From NCBI GenBank assembly GCA_032358165.1, contig JAALGY010000015.1, positions 1,860,001-1,924,000 on the forward strand: a stretch of 64,000 nt of DNA, given 5' to 3'. Source of the stretch: Diplosphaera chodatii (lineage: Eukaryota; Chlorophyta; Trebouxiophyceae; Prasiolales; Stichococcaceae). The notes below the pieces were generated by a model that was given only the letters and a program-made list of their open reading frames with translations, was not told the origin of the DNA and searched no databases. The position numbers and the translations under genes were made by a program. Positions 1 through 11,500 of this stretch are shown here, one piece after another. Positions within the stretch are counted from its first letter, which is position 1; each line of letters begins with the position of its first letter.

Positions 1-196
1 GCTGCTGCGCTCGTGGAGGGGTTGCTGCTGCCGGTGCGCAATATGACCTGCGCAGCTGTAGGAGCAGATTGGTTGTTTTGCAGGTTGTCGTGCATGACCA
101 GAACCGTCTTTGTGACGTCTCACTGCAGGGCATCCACATTGGCCACAACAAGCACGCCCTGCCGCCTGGCTGCCTGCCGCACCTTCTGCACTCCAG

Positions 197-1236
197 TGGC
201 TGGTGCACTTCTCGGCCGACAAATATGGAAGCCACAAAGATATGTGCAGCTGCATGTGGCATGCTTGACGTGTCATTTAGCCTGACATGCCGGGACGGGG
301 TGCTGGCTGCAGGTTTGGCACCATCCTGTGGGAGCTCATCCTGTCCTCGCTGTTCCTGATGGTGGTGTATGGCACCTTCATCGGGTGCGCCTGACACACC
401 TTGGAATTGTGCCCACAATAGTCCGGCCTTCTACTGTATAATCAAGCAAAGCATGTCGTGTGCTCCGCTCCAGGCACCCCAAGTTCCAGCCTGTTGGCCC
501 CCTTGCGGCGGGGCTGGCAATCTATGCAGCCATTGAGAGTGGTGGTGGGTCGCTGATGTGTCATGCCATCATGACCCGACACTGATTCGCCTATCGACAC
601 AGCGTAAGCCAAAACCCACTTGCCGTTTGCAGGCACATATTCTGGAGCCGTTGTCAACCCAGCTCGTCTGATCGGTACGCACAACATCGCAGCAGGTTGT
701 ATTTATCGACCTGCGCCAGCGAAAGCCAGCATGACCACGCCATTGCATGTATCAACAACATCATGGTAGTGAGCTCCTGACCTGCAGGAAGTGCTGTGGT
801 CTTCCTATGCGGATGGCGCCGCTTCTGGTGAGCAACACCAACAGATGCGCTGACCATGTACACAGTAAATGACAGCGGAGCGCTTCAGTGACCAAGTAAA
901 GAGCCAATGCTGTGCAGTCAGCTGGACGTGACCCAGCTGCGGCACTTCCACTGCGCATTTCCGGCTGCAGGTTCTATATCATTGGCGAGCTGCTGGCCTC
1001 CTTCATCGTGGCAGGCTTTGCCACCACCTACTGGGGAACAGGTGCGCCATGACATCAGTACACAGAAGATATCGCCACGTCTGACAAACATGTACTTGCT
1101 TTGCTGGCGAATGCTCGACTGTGACCTCAGGGTTCGGCTTCATGCAGGCCCTGCGTATGCTGACAACAGGGACGAGCTGTATGACAGGGCCGGTGGCCGC
1201 CTGTCAGAGGGCCTCATGCCCGAGTCCGATGCCTGA
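197..1236 (+). CDS. Aquaporin / major intrinsic protein (MIP) family channel, 3' part
   Basis: Membrane channel for water or small neutral solutes. The readable exons are 197-243, 313-384, 474-544, 633-674, 788-827, 971-1041 and 1148-1236; all junction phases agree. In order they give a hydrophobic helix (ELILSSLFLMVVYGTFI), a loop and helix (PLAAGLAIYAAIES), the second NPA half-helix (SGAVVNPARLIG, NPAR codons at 656-667), a WRRFW segment, and the last helix (FYIIGELLASFIVAGF), followed by a charged tail ending at TGA. The helix order and the NPAR box followed by G-S-A (families usually have G-P-A) identify an MIP. The 5' end lies left of the window or in bases 1-196, where I could not place the first NPA box. 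Substrate and membrane cannot be told. It converges on RMI1. Confidence 0.72.
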
Positions 1237-1641
1237 TGCCGCATCCATCAAGACTCTGGTCGAGCAGATGTCAGATTGTGGTGGATCAAACATTGCGGGC
1301 CTGGCAAGATCAAGGGAAGGCCTGCCGCACCCAAGGCATCTGCAAAGGAACATGTCGTATGCGAGCCTGGGAGTTGCTCGGTGATGTAGGTAGCGCGAGA
1401 GGAGATTCTGCATCTGACGCTTAGGTAGCCCGTTCAGCGCATGCTTGGATGTCTTCAGTGCAAGTCAGCGCAAAGCGACCATCTGCCCAGCTTGACGCGT
1501 TGTAGCCACGCTTTTTGTTAGAGCCAGCTGCTTGCAACCAGTGTTCATTTCAAGGATTTTACCGTCAATTGAAGCAGTGTCCATGCAGAAAGGCACAGAA
1601 GGCGCAGCACTCACACAGTATGGCGACATGTTACAGCTGCA
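1237..1641. other. Convergent intergenic region, aquaporin / RMI1
   Basis: About 400 bases between two facing stop codons, presumably both 3' UTRs. No conserved coding frame, RNA gene or strong hairpin was seen. Confidence 0.5.
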
Positions 1642-4600
1642 TCAGCTGGCGTCCATCTGCAGTATGATTGGTGACGCCTGCGGGTGACGCAGCTCCAGCT
1701 GCATGACGCCGACAAACTCCGACAGGAAACGCGTCAGCCCTGCCAGCTTTGTGCGCGCCACCTGCACCCCGTCCGGCTGCCGTCCCAGCAGCTGCACCAG
1801 CTCCTTTGGTGGCATGCCTGCACAGCAGCGACCGGGCGTCACTCAAGCGTGACCCTGCAGAGATTCCAAATGTCCCACCGTGTATCAAGTGTAGGCCAGG
1901 TAGCTCCATCCGCAATCCATGCTCTCGATGCAATCTGCCAAGGCGACAGCTCACACCCAGCGAACATACGCACCAATCCATTGCTGAATGACGGAATGGT
2001 CCAGCGCTGCATGCACGGCCAGCGTGCCGTCCTCAACTTCCAGCGTGATGCTGTACTCGGGCAGCGGCGCCCCAGTGGCGGGGTCACGAAACCGCAGCTT
2101 GCTGCCCGCCAGGCCCTTGACGGAGCCGTTGATGCACAGCTGCATCGGGAAGCGGGCGCCGGGCTTTGCCGCTGCTTTTTCGAGCAAGCACAGGTATGAC
2201 GACTGGGGCTGCTGCTGCTGGTGTCGCTGCTGCGGGGTGGGCTGCTCCGCATGCATGGACGCATGGGCAGGCGCATCGCCCACTGCAGTGGTGAGCCAGC
2301 CTGCAGCGCGGGGCACGCTGATAGCACTTAGACTGGCAGCGTCTCTGGCACACGCGCCTGAGCCCCGCTCATCGTCCAGCCTGCCCGACTGGTGGTCTGG
2401 CTGCTGTGGCTGCCCAATGTCGCAGGGAAGCGGCTGGGTGTCCTCGTCGCTGGACGCCAGGTTCAGCACCTCCACAGCTCCGCCATCAATGCGCCCAGGT
2501 GCGCCGTTGGCTCGCTGCACAGACCCGGCGGCCCCTGCAGGAGGCCTGTCAACTAGGAAGCTGGCACCGGCAGCGCTTGGCTGCTGCTGCTGCTGCTGAG
2601 CTACAGCATCAGGCACTGCAGCTGCACTGCCTGCGCTGCCCTGCCTGGGCGCAGGTGGCTGCCAGCCGGTGCGGGGCTGTTGTGAGAGGCTGGGCTGATT
2701 GCCGGCAATGCCGCTGCTCTGCTGCCATTGGGGTCGTCCTACTACCTGGTGCGCCGCAGACCACTCTGGTGTGAGAGCAGCAGCAGCAGGGGCTGCGGAT
2801 CGGTCTATGGGACGGGCCGCAGACGAGCGTGCAGTGCCGCCAGACTGGCCCGGCCCACCTGCCGGTGCCGCCGCTGTGCTGCCACGATGTGCTGTATGCT
2901 GCGTGTGCGGCCGTGCATCGTCCTCGTCGTCCGAGTCGGTAATGATGCGGCACCGCTTGCGGTGGCGTGTCGCGGCGGTAGCAGGAGAGCTGGGCTGCAC
3001 GCCACGTGTGCTGGGGCCGGCGGCTCCACTTGCAGCAGCTGCCGCCCCTGCCGCTCCTGCGGCTGCAAGAAAGCGATGCGTCTTGAGCAAACAAGCTGGA
3101 GCCACCGTTCGACAGTGTGTGCAGGTTTGCCAGATGGGCTTGCATGCAGAGTATTGCCACACCTCCAACGCTCATATCCTCTATTTCATCGAGGTCCTCA
3201 ATGTCGTCCCACTCAATGGTGGGCGCTGCTTGGACGCTGGGCTGCATCTGTGCCCCAGCAGGGTCGCCGCCGCCCTGAGCGGGGTTGATGCGCAGGGCAT
3301 CTGACCTTTGCACTTGCTGCTGTTGCATGCCTGGCTGCACTTGCGCTGCTGACTGGTTCAGGCCACCAACAGCACCATGCTGTCTATGCTGGTGCTGCTG
3401 CACCGGGCGCCGCCCAAGCTGCTGCTGCATCTCTAGCTGCGGCTGTGCTGCTGACTGGTGCAGGCCATCTGCATCAGCATGCTGTCGATGCTGCTGCTGC
3501 TGCTGCTGCGGCTGCTGAGGCTGAGGCTGCACCACGAGTTGTCCTGCAGGGGGTGCCGCCTGCACCGCTGGTGCCGCCTCTGCGGCGTCCGGCTGCCTCC
3601 ACGCTGCAGCTTGGGCCTCGCCATAGATGTCTCGCGTTCCCCGGTTGCGTCTTCCCTCTGCATCCCAAGCCCCACCAACTTAAGGGCATGCAACAGCAGC
3701 TGCGGACTGGAGGTATCTGCCTGTGTGATAGTAGATGACACATACACCATCTGCCCTTTGGTAGATGCATCACCACACTCACCTGCGGGCTTGGCCCACA
3801 GCTCAAGGACCCGCTGCCGGGCTGCCTCGAGAGTGTCAACCTGGCATGGTCCACAGCGCAAAGATCATGTGCATGCGGCGTGCTGTAGCGCTTGAATGCC
3901 AGCCAAAGTATCATTTGTGCAATGCCGCGCACCTGACCGCCCAGCACAGCAATGTTCTGTGGCCTCAACAGCAACATGCCACGCCTGATGAGGACGTCGC
4001 TAATAACGACCTGAGGGCAAGCAGTGGGTAGCTGGCTGCTAGCGAGTCACCATCTGATCAAGCACGGTCGGTCAACTGGAGGTGTCATCAGGCATTTACA
4101 TGCCCACATGATCAGCAAGCAGCAGTTCCTGCCTTCTGTCCAGCAGGCGCAAGGACTAGGAGAGCTGGGACGGGCTCAAACTCAAAGGCATGCACTTGCT
4201 GTTTGCCTGCGCTTATGCGCAACAAGTGATTAGCATGGCAGTGCTAGCATGACATTGCAGCAAATCGACAGGAGATGGTTTACGGCAGCATCCTACCGTC
4301 TGTCAGTGCGAGCTTGAGACTGCGCGTTGGGCCACAACTCTCTATGTATCTGCAGGTTTACGAAGAGTGTTCAGAGAAGGCTCTTGCTATATCAGGCTGC
4401 ATCCGTGGCCCTGCAGAGATATGATAGCACGCACCTCTCCTTTGCCGCAGCGCCAAGCTTCACAGCCTCGTTGATCTGCAGCAGGAAACGGCCTGCCAAG
4501 CGTCTTTCGTGCCAGGTCTGCAGCAGCACAGCAGATAGCTTGATGTCCATGTCACTTGGCTTGTCTGACGGCATGCATGCGGGCAAGCCAGTTGGCATGA

Positions 4601-4907
4601 GACACGCACTCGAAAATGCAGTTCCGGTCTCCAGTGTACAGGCAAAGGAGAACAGAATAGCCAGCAGCTGCTGAGCAGGGCCTGCTCAGCAGCCCACCTT
4701 TAGATCTGCAGGGAGGCACCCATCGCCGTGCGCATTCAGGTCAAGCCCCGTGACAAACGCCGTGAAGTGCTCAAGCTGTGTGCTACGCGGCTTGCTGTCG
4801 ATGTTGAGACCTTGCTGTTGAGCCTGTGCCACAAACGCGCTCAGAGTTTGCTGCTTCAACTTGGCCCCAAGCTCCCGTTGCAAATCCACCGCTAGAGCCA
4901 GGCTCAT
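1642..4907 (-). CDS. RMI1: RecQ-mediated genome instability protein 1 (RMI1)
   Basis: RMI1 is the OB-fold scaffold of the RecQ helicase-TopoIII alpha-RMI complex that dissolves double Holliday junctions in the nucleus. Exon 1 (4907-4698) encodes the DUF1767-type start. A later exon gives GRFLLQINEAVKLGAAAKE, and the OB1 core follows (VVISDVLIRRGMLLLRPQN, then NIAVLGGQV and DTLEAARQRVLELW). A long disordered middle carries poly-Gln, a 34-residue tandem repeat, an acidic patch (IEWDDIEDLDEIEDMSV), a basic-acidic stretch (RHRKRCRIITDSDDEDD) and VEVLNLASSDEDTQ, which resembles a SUMO-interacting motif. The C-terminus matches the plant-type second OB fold (YLCLLEKAAAKPGARFP and LRFRDPATGAPLPEYSITLE), with last exon GMPPKELVQLLGRQPDG up to the stop. 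The start ATG at 4907 is the first in frame; a short upstream exon cannot be excluded. Divergent from TAF1B. Confidence 0.85.
2581..2598 (-). repeat. (CTG)6 microsatellite, poly-Gln in RMI1
   Basis: Six uninterrupted CTG triplets on the plus strand. On the coding (minus) strand they read CAG and give a Gln run in the disordered middle of RMI1. Confidence 0.9.
3317..3493 (-). repeat. 102-base-period tandem repeat coding a Gln-rich motif in RMI1
   Basis: Two copies of a Gln/His-rich unit lie 34 residues apart: QHRQHADADGLHQSAAQ followed by QHRQHGAVGGLNQSAAQ. Each copy ends in a Met plus Gln run. The copies are diverged but collinear, so this is a segmental duplication inside the linker exon. 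Confidence 0.8.
3491..3508 (-). repeat. (CTG)6 microsatellite, poly-Gln in RMI1
   Basis: Six CTG triplets flanking the tandem repeat; read as Gln on the minus strand. Confidence 0.9.
4667..4693. repeat. Perfect 13-bp inverted repeat at the RMI1 intron 1 donor
   Basis: The arms gctgctgagcagg and cctgctcagcagc are exact reverse complements separated by a single base. The right-hand arm overlaps the first bases of the exon 1 splice donor of RMI1 (minus strand), so the transcript could form a strong hairpin at that 5' splice site. Confidence 0.85.
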
Positions 4908-5368
4908 ATGGGGACCTGTGCGCCCACCGTATCAAGGTGTGACATGGACGCGTCACAAGGGGCAGTTTGATAATGCAGTTACACTGTGAACGCCCTCGTG
5001 CAGGGTACGCTTTCTTCTTCTTGCAGTGATGATCGCACCATGCTATGCGTGCTGGGCTCTGCAGCTGGCAGCTGGCAGCCTGCCCAGCTTGTTCTCGAAC
5101 ACATTGTGGGCCTACCTGATATCTAGATGTGCAGTACCGTGGACCATCGACAAAACGAGCCACAGCACTCGTACATGCGTTGGCCGTGGCGTCTTATTGC
5201 CATGCACCCGCTGACAGGCAGCCATGTGCTGCCGCCATGGCCGTGCCAATGCCATGCGGTCCCAGTTGACGCAGGCGTTGTGCTTTCCGGATGAGGTACA
5301 CGTACCACCCTGAGGCACGTGTGATACCGTGACCGCCTGCTTCATGTGGTTGCAAGCCACGAAGCAGC
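4908..5368. other. Divergent intergenic region, RMI1 / TAF1B
   Basis: About 460 bases between two diverging start codons; it must hold both 5' UTRs and promoters. No TATA box or conserved frame that I trust was seen. Confidence 0.5.
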
Positions 5369-8327
5369 ATGGGGGGCGGTGCCGAGTCGATATGCCCAGT
5401 GTGCTTCAGCACGGAGATGCAGTGGCACGACGGCCATCTGCTGTGCGCTGTGTGTGGCAGCCAGAGCCAGGTGAGCACAAACGACACGTTGTCTGCTGCG
5501 AGTGCAGCATGTGGCTCGTTAGGTTGATGCGCCTCCGCAGCTTGGTGTGGTAAGTTTGGATGCCGCTGTTGGAAGAGAGGAGCAGCAGAAATGTGCGAAC
5601 CAAGAGAATGTTGGATGTTTGGATGTATGGATGAGGCTGTGATGAGAAAGAAGTAGGAGGTTTATAGAGAGCTGCAGCTTCGGTGCTTAGAAGCTCAGAC
5701 GCGCACCTGCAGGATTTTGCGGAGGAGTCACAGGAGTTTCAGGCAGGTGTCGACGACAACCGCTTCCGTCGGCGCCTGCGCAACACGGTTGCAGCACCGC
5801 TACGTGCCAGCGCGCCCTCAGGAGACTTCCCGGCACCTGCTGTTGTGGAAACCTATCTCAGCTGCCTCCAGGCGGGCCTTCAGGCATGCCTGCTTTGCAC
5901 TGGTCGCCGCCCGGCCATACACAAGCACTGTATATGCTGCGACAACAGTTTTCTAGTGCTGCTTCAAACACTGCCAACATCCAGTGGTTGATCCAGTCTT
6001 GTTTCCCGACCTTTGTGCAGACAAGCGTGCAGATGCTGGTCAAGGACATGGGCATGCATACAGATGCCCCTGACATTGCAAGGCGCATCTGGACGGCGCA
6101 CCTCAGCTGCTGCGGCGTATTAGAGCCCGACTTTGCAATGTGGGTAACATTGTGTCTGGCACCACAAGCATCTGCTTTGCTGTACGTCTGCTGCTGTCAT
6201 GATGCATAGCTGCGTCAGGCAGGCATAATGGTTTTGTGGTGTCTGGCTTTTCCATAGACGCCCTGCGATTCAATGCACCATCAGGGCTGTACTGCAGGAA
6301 GCTGGGCGAGATTGCTGCCAGGAAGGCTGCATCCAAGGGCGAGGGCGCGGCCGCGCTGGCCATGGAGACCGTTGCACCTGTGGACGTGCATGTCCCGCTG
6401 TGGCGCCTGCTGCGTGACGCCATCTGGGACGTGAGCCATGTGTTGTTGCTGTTGAGGCTGCCATTGCTGCTGCTAATCGGCTACAAGCAGCACCTGAGGG
6501 TCGCATAATGCTGAACATGCAGTTTCCTGAAACCGTGCACCGCAGCACATCAGAACAGGCAGGTCACAGGCGCAGCCGATGGCATCGTCATGACTGTGCA
6601 GGTTTTGGCGCCTGAGGTCATGCTGGCGGTGCTGTTGCTGACGGCGCTCGTTCTGCGGGAGGCTTTCGGACCAGTGGACATTGTGCGCTGGGTGCTTGCG
6701 GGCAGCTTGCCATACCTTGAGCTGCCGCACATTGCCTCTGCGGAGCTTGCCGCAGCACCGCACGACTTCCCCCTCCAGCTGCTGCAGCCACAAGGTGCTC
6801 AAAGTGACGTGAAGAAGGCTTCAGTGAATCAGAGCTGACTGCATCGCTTGTCACATCAACAGTGCTGCATGGCCTTGACGAACCTTCTGTCTGCTCGAGG
6901 TGTGCCAAACGCTCACGGGATTGAGATGGCTGCGGCGACCGTAGCTGCGCAGCTGCGGCTTCAGCTGCCGCCCCTCAATGTGCCGGCACACCTGCAGCGT
7001 GCCGCTCATATCTGGACCTCCCTGAGGTATGTTGGACGGCGATGCTCTGGCATTTGCTGATCGTGGGGTCAGCGCTGCGACTCCCGTGGCTGCTTGCAGG
7101 CAACATGTCGGATGACGGTCTCTTGCGGGTGCGAGAGCTGAGTTGCCCGCGATGTAGGCAGTGGGGGCTGCTGCTGCTGCGCTCTGGAGCCTGCTGCGCG
7201 AGGGTGATGCCAGCTGCCGCCTGTCGCGGGCGCCCAGCGCTGTGCCATACGCCCACAGCCTCGCGCCGCTGGTGGGCTACTTCTCAGCTGAATATCACCA
7301 CCATTTGGATGCCTGTCGGGCATGATAGCCAGTAGATCCGTGCGCCACGTCCCACCTGTCAGTCTGCTCCTGGATGCTGTTTCGCTCAAGAAGCCTCAGG
7401 ATGGCCACGCGTCCTGTGGGCAGGTGGTGGCGCTGAAACTGCTGTATGGCCTGGATGGGCAGCCGCACCAACCAATTGTGCGTGCCACATCACTGCTGCC
7501 GGCGGCCCCCGACTGGCAGACCTGGGCAGCGGAATTGTACAAGCGCATCGCGAACCCCTGCCAGTTTCCCCTCTCTGTCGAGCAGGTGAGGTGTGACAGT
7601 GGCACCTTGGCTCGTTCCATGCGCTGCCTACTGCCTGGCACTACGGCCCAGTTTGTTTCATCAATGCTACTACTTCTTCAGAATGAGTGGTGTTCATGCA
7701 GACGCTGGAACTCCCTCCAGCAGAGCAGCATCAATATGTGGGATACCTGCGGAATCACCTATTTGGGCAGGCGCTGCTGTCGCCCGACTTTCGGGAGCTG
7801 CAGGTCTGATGTTTTGCCGCACAGTTCTTGTGTCTGTCACTTTGCAAGAAGTTGACAGCCTGTGCAGAGTGACTGTGTTGTTCCTGCGGCAGGCAAGCTT
7901 AGACGCCCAGACCGAGACTCAGCGACCACCAGCGCAGCAGCCGCCCCCTGTGCAGCGCAGCCGCCTCAGTGGTAGTGCACCAACTGCAGACGCTGCGGAT
8001 GGCCAGTCCTCGCCTGCAGAGCTCCAAGAACAAGCTGCGGCTCCGCATGTAGAGGAGGCAATGCCTGATGCAGCAGCACAGGGAAGCCCTGCTGTTGCAG
8101 CGGAGCTACCGGGGTGTGCAGACCTCCCAGCGGACAGTGGTGCCGGCAGCGTGATGTACACGTCGACGATGAACACGAAGGGCGAGCTTGCGGGTCACCC
8201 CGACTACCTGGCCGTGCTGACGGTGGTGGCGGCCTTCGGTTGGGTGACGCCCACGTCCCTGCACCGCCTGGTGGTGGCGCTGGAGCGCGACATGGTGGAG
8301 GGCGAGGTTGGCCACACTTCGCAGTAG
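5369..8327 (+). CDS. TAF1B: RNA polymerase I initiation factor TAF1B / Rrn7 family
   Basis: A TFIIB-like factor that recruits RNA polymerase I to rDNA promoters in the nucleolus. Exon 1 (5369-5470, 34 codons) encodes a zinc ribbon with Cys pairs in ICPVCFSTEM and LLCAVCGSQSQ, the usual start of Rrn7/TAF1B. Later exons carry cyclin-fold-like segments: TSVQMLVKDMGMHTDAPDI followed by ARRIWTAHL; GLYCRKLGEIAARKA; LREAFGPVDIVRWVLAGSLP with the trailing PYLE; and LKLLYGLDGQPHQ. These match the family's order. A low-complexity acidic segment precedes the last block (YLAVLTVVAAFGWVTP), and the frame stops at 8327. The exon after the zinc ribbon is less certain because more than one frame is open near 5700-5930. 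I assign the family, not the exact plant paralogue. Confidence 0.75.
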
Positions 8328-8596
8328 CGGCTGTCGCGAAAAGCGAAAGCAGTGTCCATCATAGTGTGTTCTCAGCGGTGTTCGTGGTTTGTGGCAGCGT
8401 TGCCAGAATCTGTTCAATGCCAGTCCAACAGGACCGTGGGCAACCAAAGAGGTGGCCTGCTGCCACACCGCTCCAAGACCGCGGCATCACCATTCGCATT
8501 GCCGCCTCAAGTGTCATCTCCAGGGTACATGGGCTGATGCCCAGTAGTATATCTAACGATGCCCTGTATGCCCATGCTGCCGGGTCAGGGAGCCAA

Positions 8597-11500
8597 TCAG
8601 AGGAAGCATTGCATCAGCAGACGCATCTCCTTCCTGATCACGGTTAGGTGTTCTTCCACTGCCTCCTCCAGTGCTGTGTGCACATCCTCCTCTGCTGCCT
8701 TGAGATCCACCCACTCTGAGAGCGCAGCCACACCTGAAGACAGCACACACGCCGCCACAAGTTGCTGTGCTGCTTAACCAGATGCCTCGACAAAGGTGTG
8801 CACATGCGTGAACAAGGCTGGCAACCTGCACCCACAGTGGGACTGCATCATGGCCCGTGTTTCAGCTGCTGCTCAGGAAAGCGCATGCAGGATCTGACCT
8901 CCAGGACCGCCGGCACTGACGCCCTTCTGGAAGCGAGCGGCCAGGATGTCCTCCGAGGTGGCGAACATGGTGGTGATGGGCGGCTGCAGGAACGTTTCCA
9001 GCGACTCCTTGTAGAACGCCAGCTCCAGCAGTAGCTGCGGTAGGGCGTACAGCGATTTCGTGTGTCAGCCAGGGTTCAGACGACATGGGCCCAGGTCTTT
9101 GCAGCATCTCGCGCAACCTGCCAGGACACACATGTCGTGGTGAGGGTGCTGCCCCAGGGCACCTGTAGGGAGGAGCCCTTGGACAGGGCGCCGAGCTGCT
9201 CCACGACGACATTTGCGTGCGTCGCCAGCACGTGCTGCAGCAGCTCGCTGATCACGCGGCCGCGCACACTCGGTGCTGCACCCCGCACCTGCAGGACAAC
9301 CATGGCTATCACGCGTCTAGGAGACAGGAGGCATACTCGACGCTGTTCGGATCGCCTGCCGAGGCCACATCCAAGCGTCTCATGGTCAGAGGTCCTGCCA
9401 TGCGGTGCTGGACTCACCTCTGCCTCCACGGCTGCAAGGGAGGCCAGCAGCTCGGGTGCCGCATCGCGCAGGCCGACCGGCGCTGGCAAGGCATCCCACC
9501 GGGTGCCATCCCCGAAGAAGTACCTAGCAGAGTGACACTTTGCACGCTTCAAGTAGGCCCACAGAGACAGAGGACACTTTTCGTGGTGTTCAGCGACAGC
9601 AGCTTGCTTGGCACAAGGACTACAGCAACCACGGCTCACTCTTCCAGTGCATCGTCCAGGGCAGAAGCCTTGGCATCAGTGTAGACTGCCAGCAGCTGTG
9701 CCTCGATCTGTGCTATGTCTGCACAACAGTCCGCGCTCAGCTCCTGTGCGGCTGCCTTTCCTGCCGCGCTGTCTGCCGTCAGCAAGTCGTCAAAGCGCTG
9801 CATCACAGAGCGGCAAACTGCTTACGCATGGCCGCCTGCATATTATGCAAGTGCAAGGAGAAGCTTTTGCAATGCAGTATGCACGGCAGACGCACCTTTG
9901 ACAGCGCGGGGACCAGGGTCGTCCGCACATGCGCACAGTTCGACAGCAGCAGAAGCAGCTTGCGGTCTGGCGAAGTGCCGCTGTCCTTCACGCTCTGCAG
10001 CACGCCCGCTGACACCTGTGCTTGCAGGCCAGCAGCTTCATGGTCAAACGAGACTGTCAAGAGGTGTGCGGGTCTCTATGGCACCCTGCAAGCCGCTACC
10101 CTGCCTACTTTGCAGAGGTTGAGGCACGCACATCATTGCGCAGCAGGCATCACACACACACTGACAGCGTACCTTGTCCATCGCAACAGCAAAGCTGGTG
10201 AATGCCTCGAAGAAGGCCTGGCGCAGCGGCGGCGCGCACACCGCAGCAGTGTTGACGCCGGCGCGGGTGCCCTCTGCCGCCACCCGCTGCAGGGCCTCCA
10301 GGCTGCGCACCACCGCCTGCTCCAGCAGCGCCGGCACCCGCGACCCGTGCATGCCTGCAAACGCGCGGGTACCAGATCGACTCACCTCTGTGCAGGTCTG
10401 CCGTCACACACATAGTACTGCTACAGGTCACCTGACACACGCGGCTGCCAACTGGTAGCCTGCATGCAAGGTGGTGGATGTGGTTTGACGCCTCCTTGGG
10501 TGCCCACCCTCTTTGAGGGTGGGGGGCGGGGCGTCCCAATCCTCGACATCCGCCAGGCCCGTGGCGTCAGCAGCGAGCGCCGCGCCGGCCCGTGCGGTGG
10601 CGCCCAGGCTGGCCGCCTCCAGCAGCCTCTGCATGCCGGCAATCGCCACCGGCGGCCCGTTCTCCTGCACGACATGACCCTCGCTGTTCCAGTCTGCCAA
10701 GATGAGACAAACAGGTGCCCACTGTGAGGGCAGCACAGTATTGTGATGAGAACTCAGCCACAGCACATGGTCACAACACATCCAGCTAGGTGACTTGCCT
10801 CCTTCAGGGCGAGGCAGCCGAGGCCCAGCTCGTGCACCGCTGCGCCCAGCGCCTTGGCACTGGCGGCACCGGGCTCCTGCGCCAGGGCCTCCAACGCACC
10901 CTCCACATGTGTGCTGCACACCCACACAGTTGCACAGGCCCTCAGCACATCGAGCGAGTACAGTCAGACAGCTGTTGTCGTGTATACAAGCATGGAGTGC
11001 TGCCTCGCGACACTGCACGCCTGGATGCAGACTTCTGTACGGCAGATCGGGTCCGCCAAGATTGGGACACACCTGAAGGTGTCCAATAGTGCGGACACCA
11101 GGTCCGAGATGGCGTGCGTGGCGTCCTCTACAAGTGACCCCAAGTTGGGCGCAATGCCCGCCAGGCCCGCCAGGTGTTCCCCCGGCAGGTGCCACAGGTC
11201 CGCCAGATGCCGCACCATGACTGCTGCCAGCTTGCTGCAGGGCCAGGCACAACACACCGTCGGCATCGAGGCAAAGTGCGGTGGGCCCGGCCGTGGTCTC
11301 GTGACCGACTTTACAGCCTGCCCAATCATGCGGGTTGGGTCCGCTGTCCAGAGTCGTTCCTAGTGTAGAACACCCAAGGCATGCAGAGAAACAGGACGGC
11401 AGAAAGGGTACCTGATGAGCACGACACGCGCGGCTGCCGCCGCCGGCAGGTCTGCATCGCTGGTTGGGCGGCTGCTGCTGACGGTGCCTGAGTGCACCGA

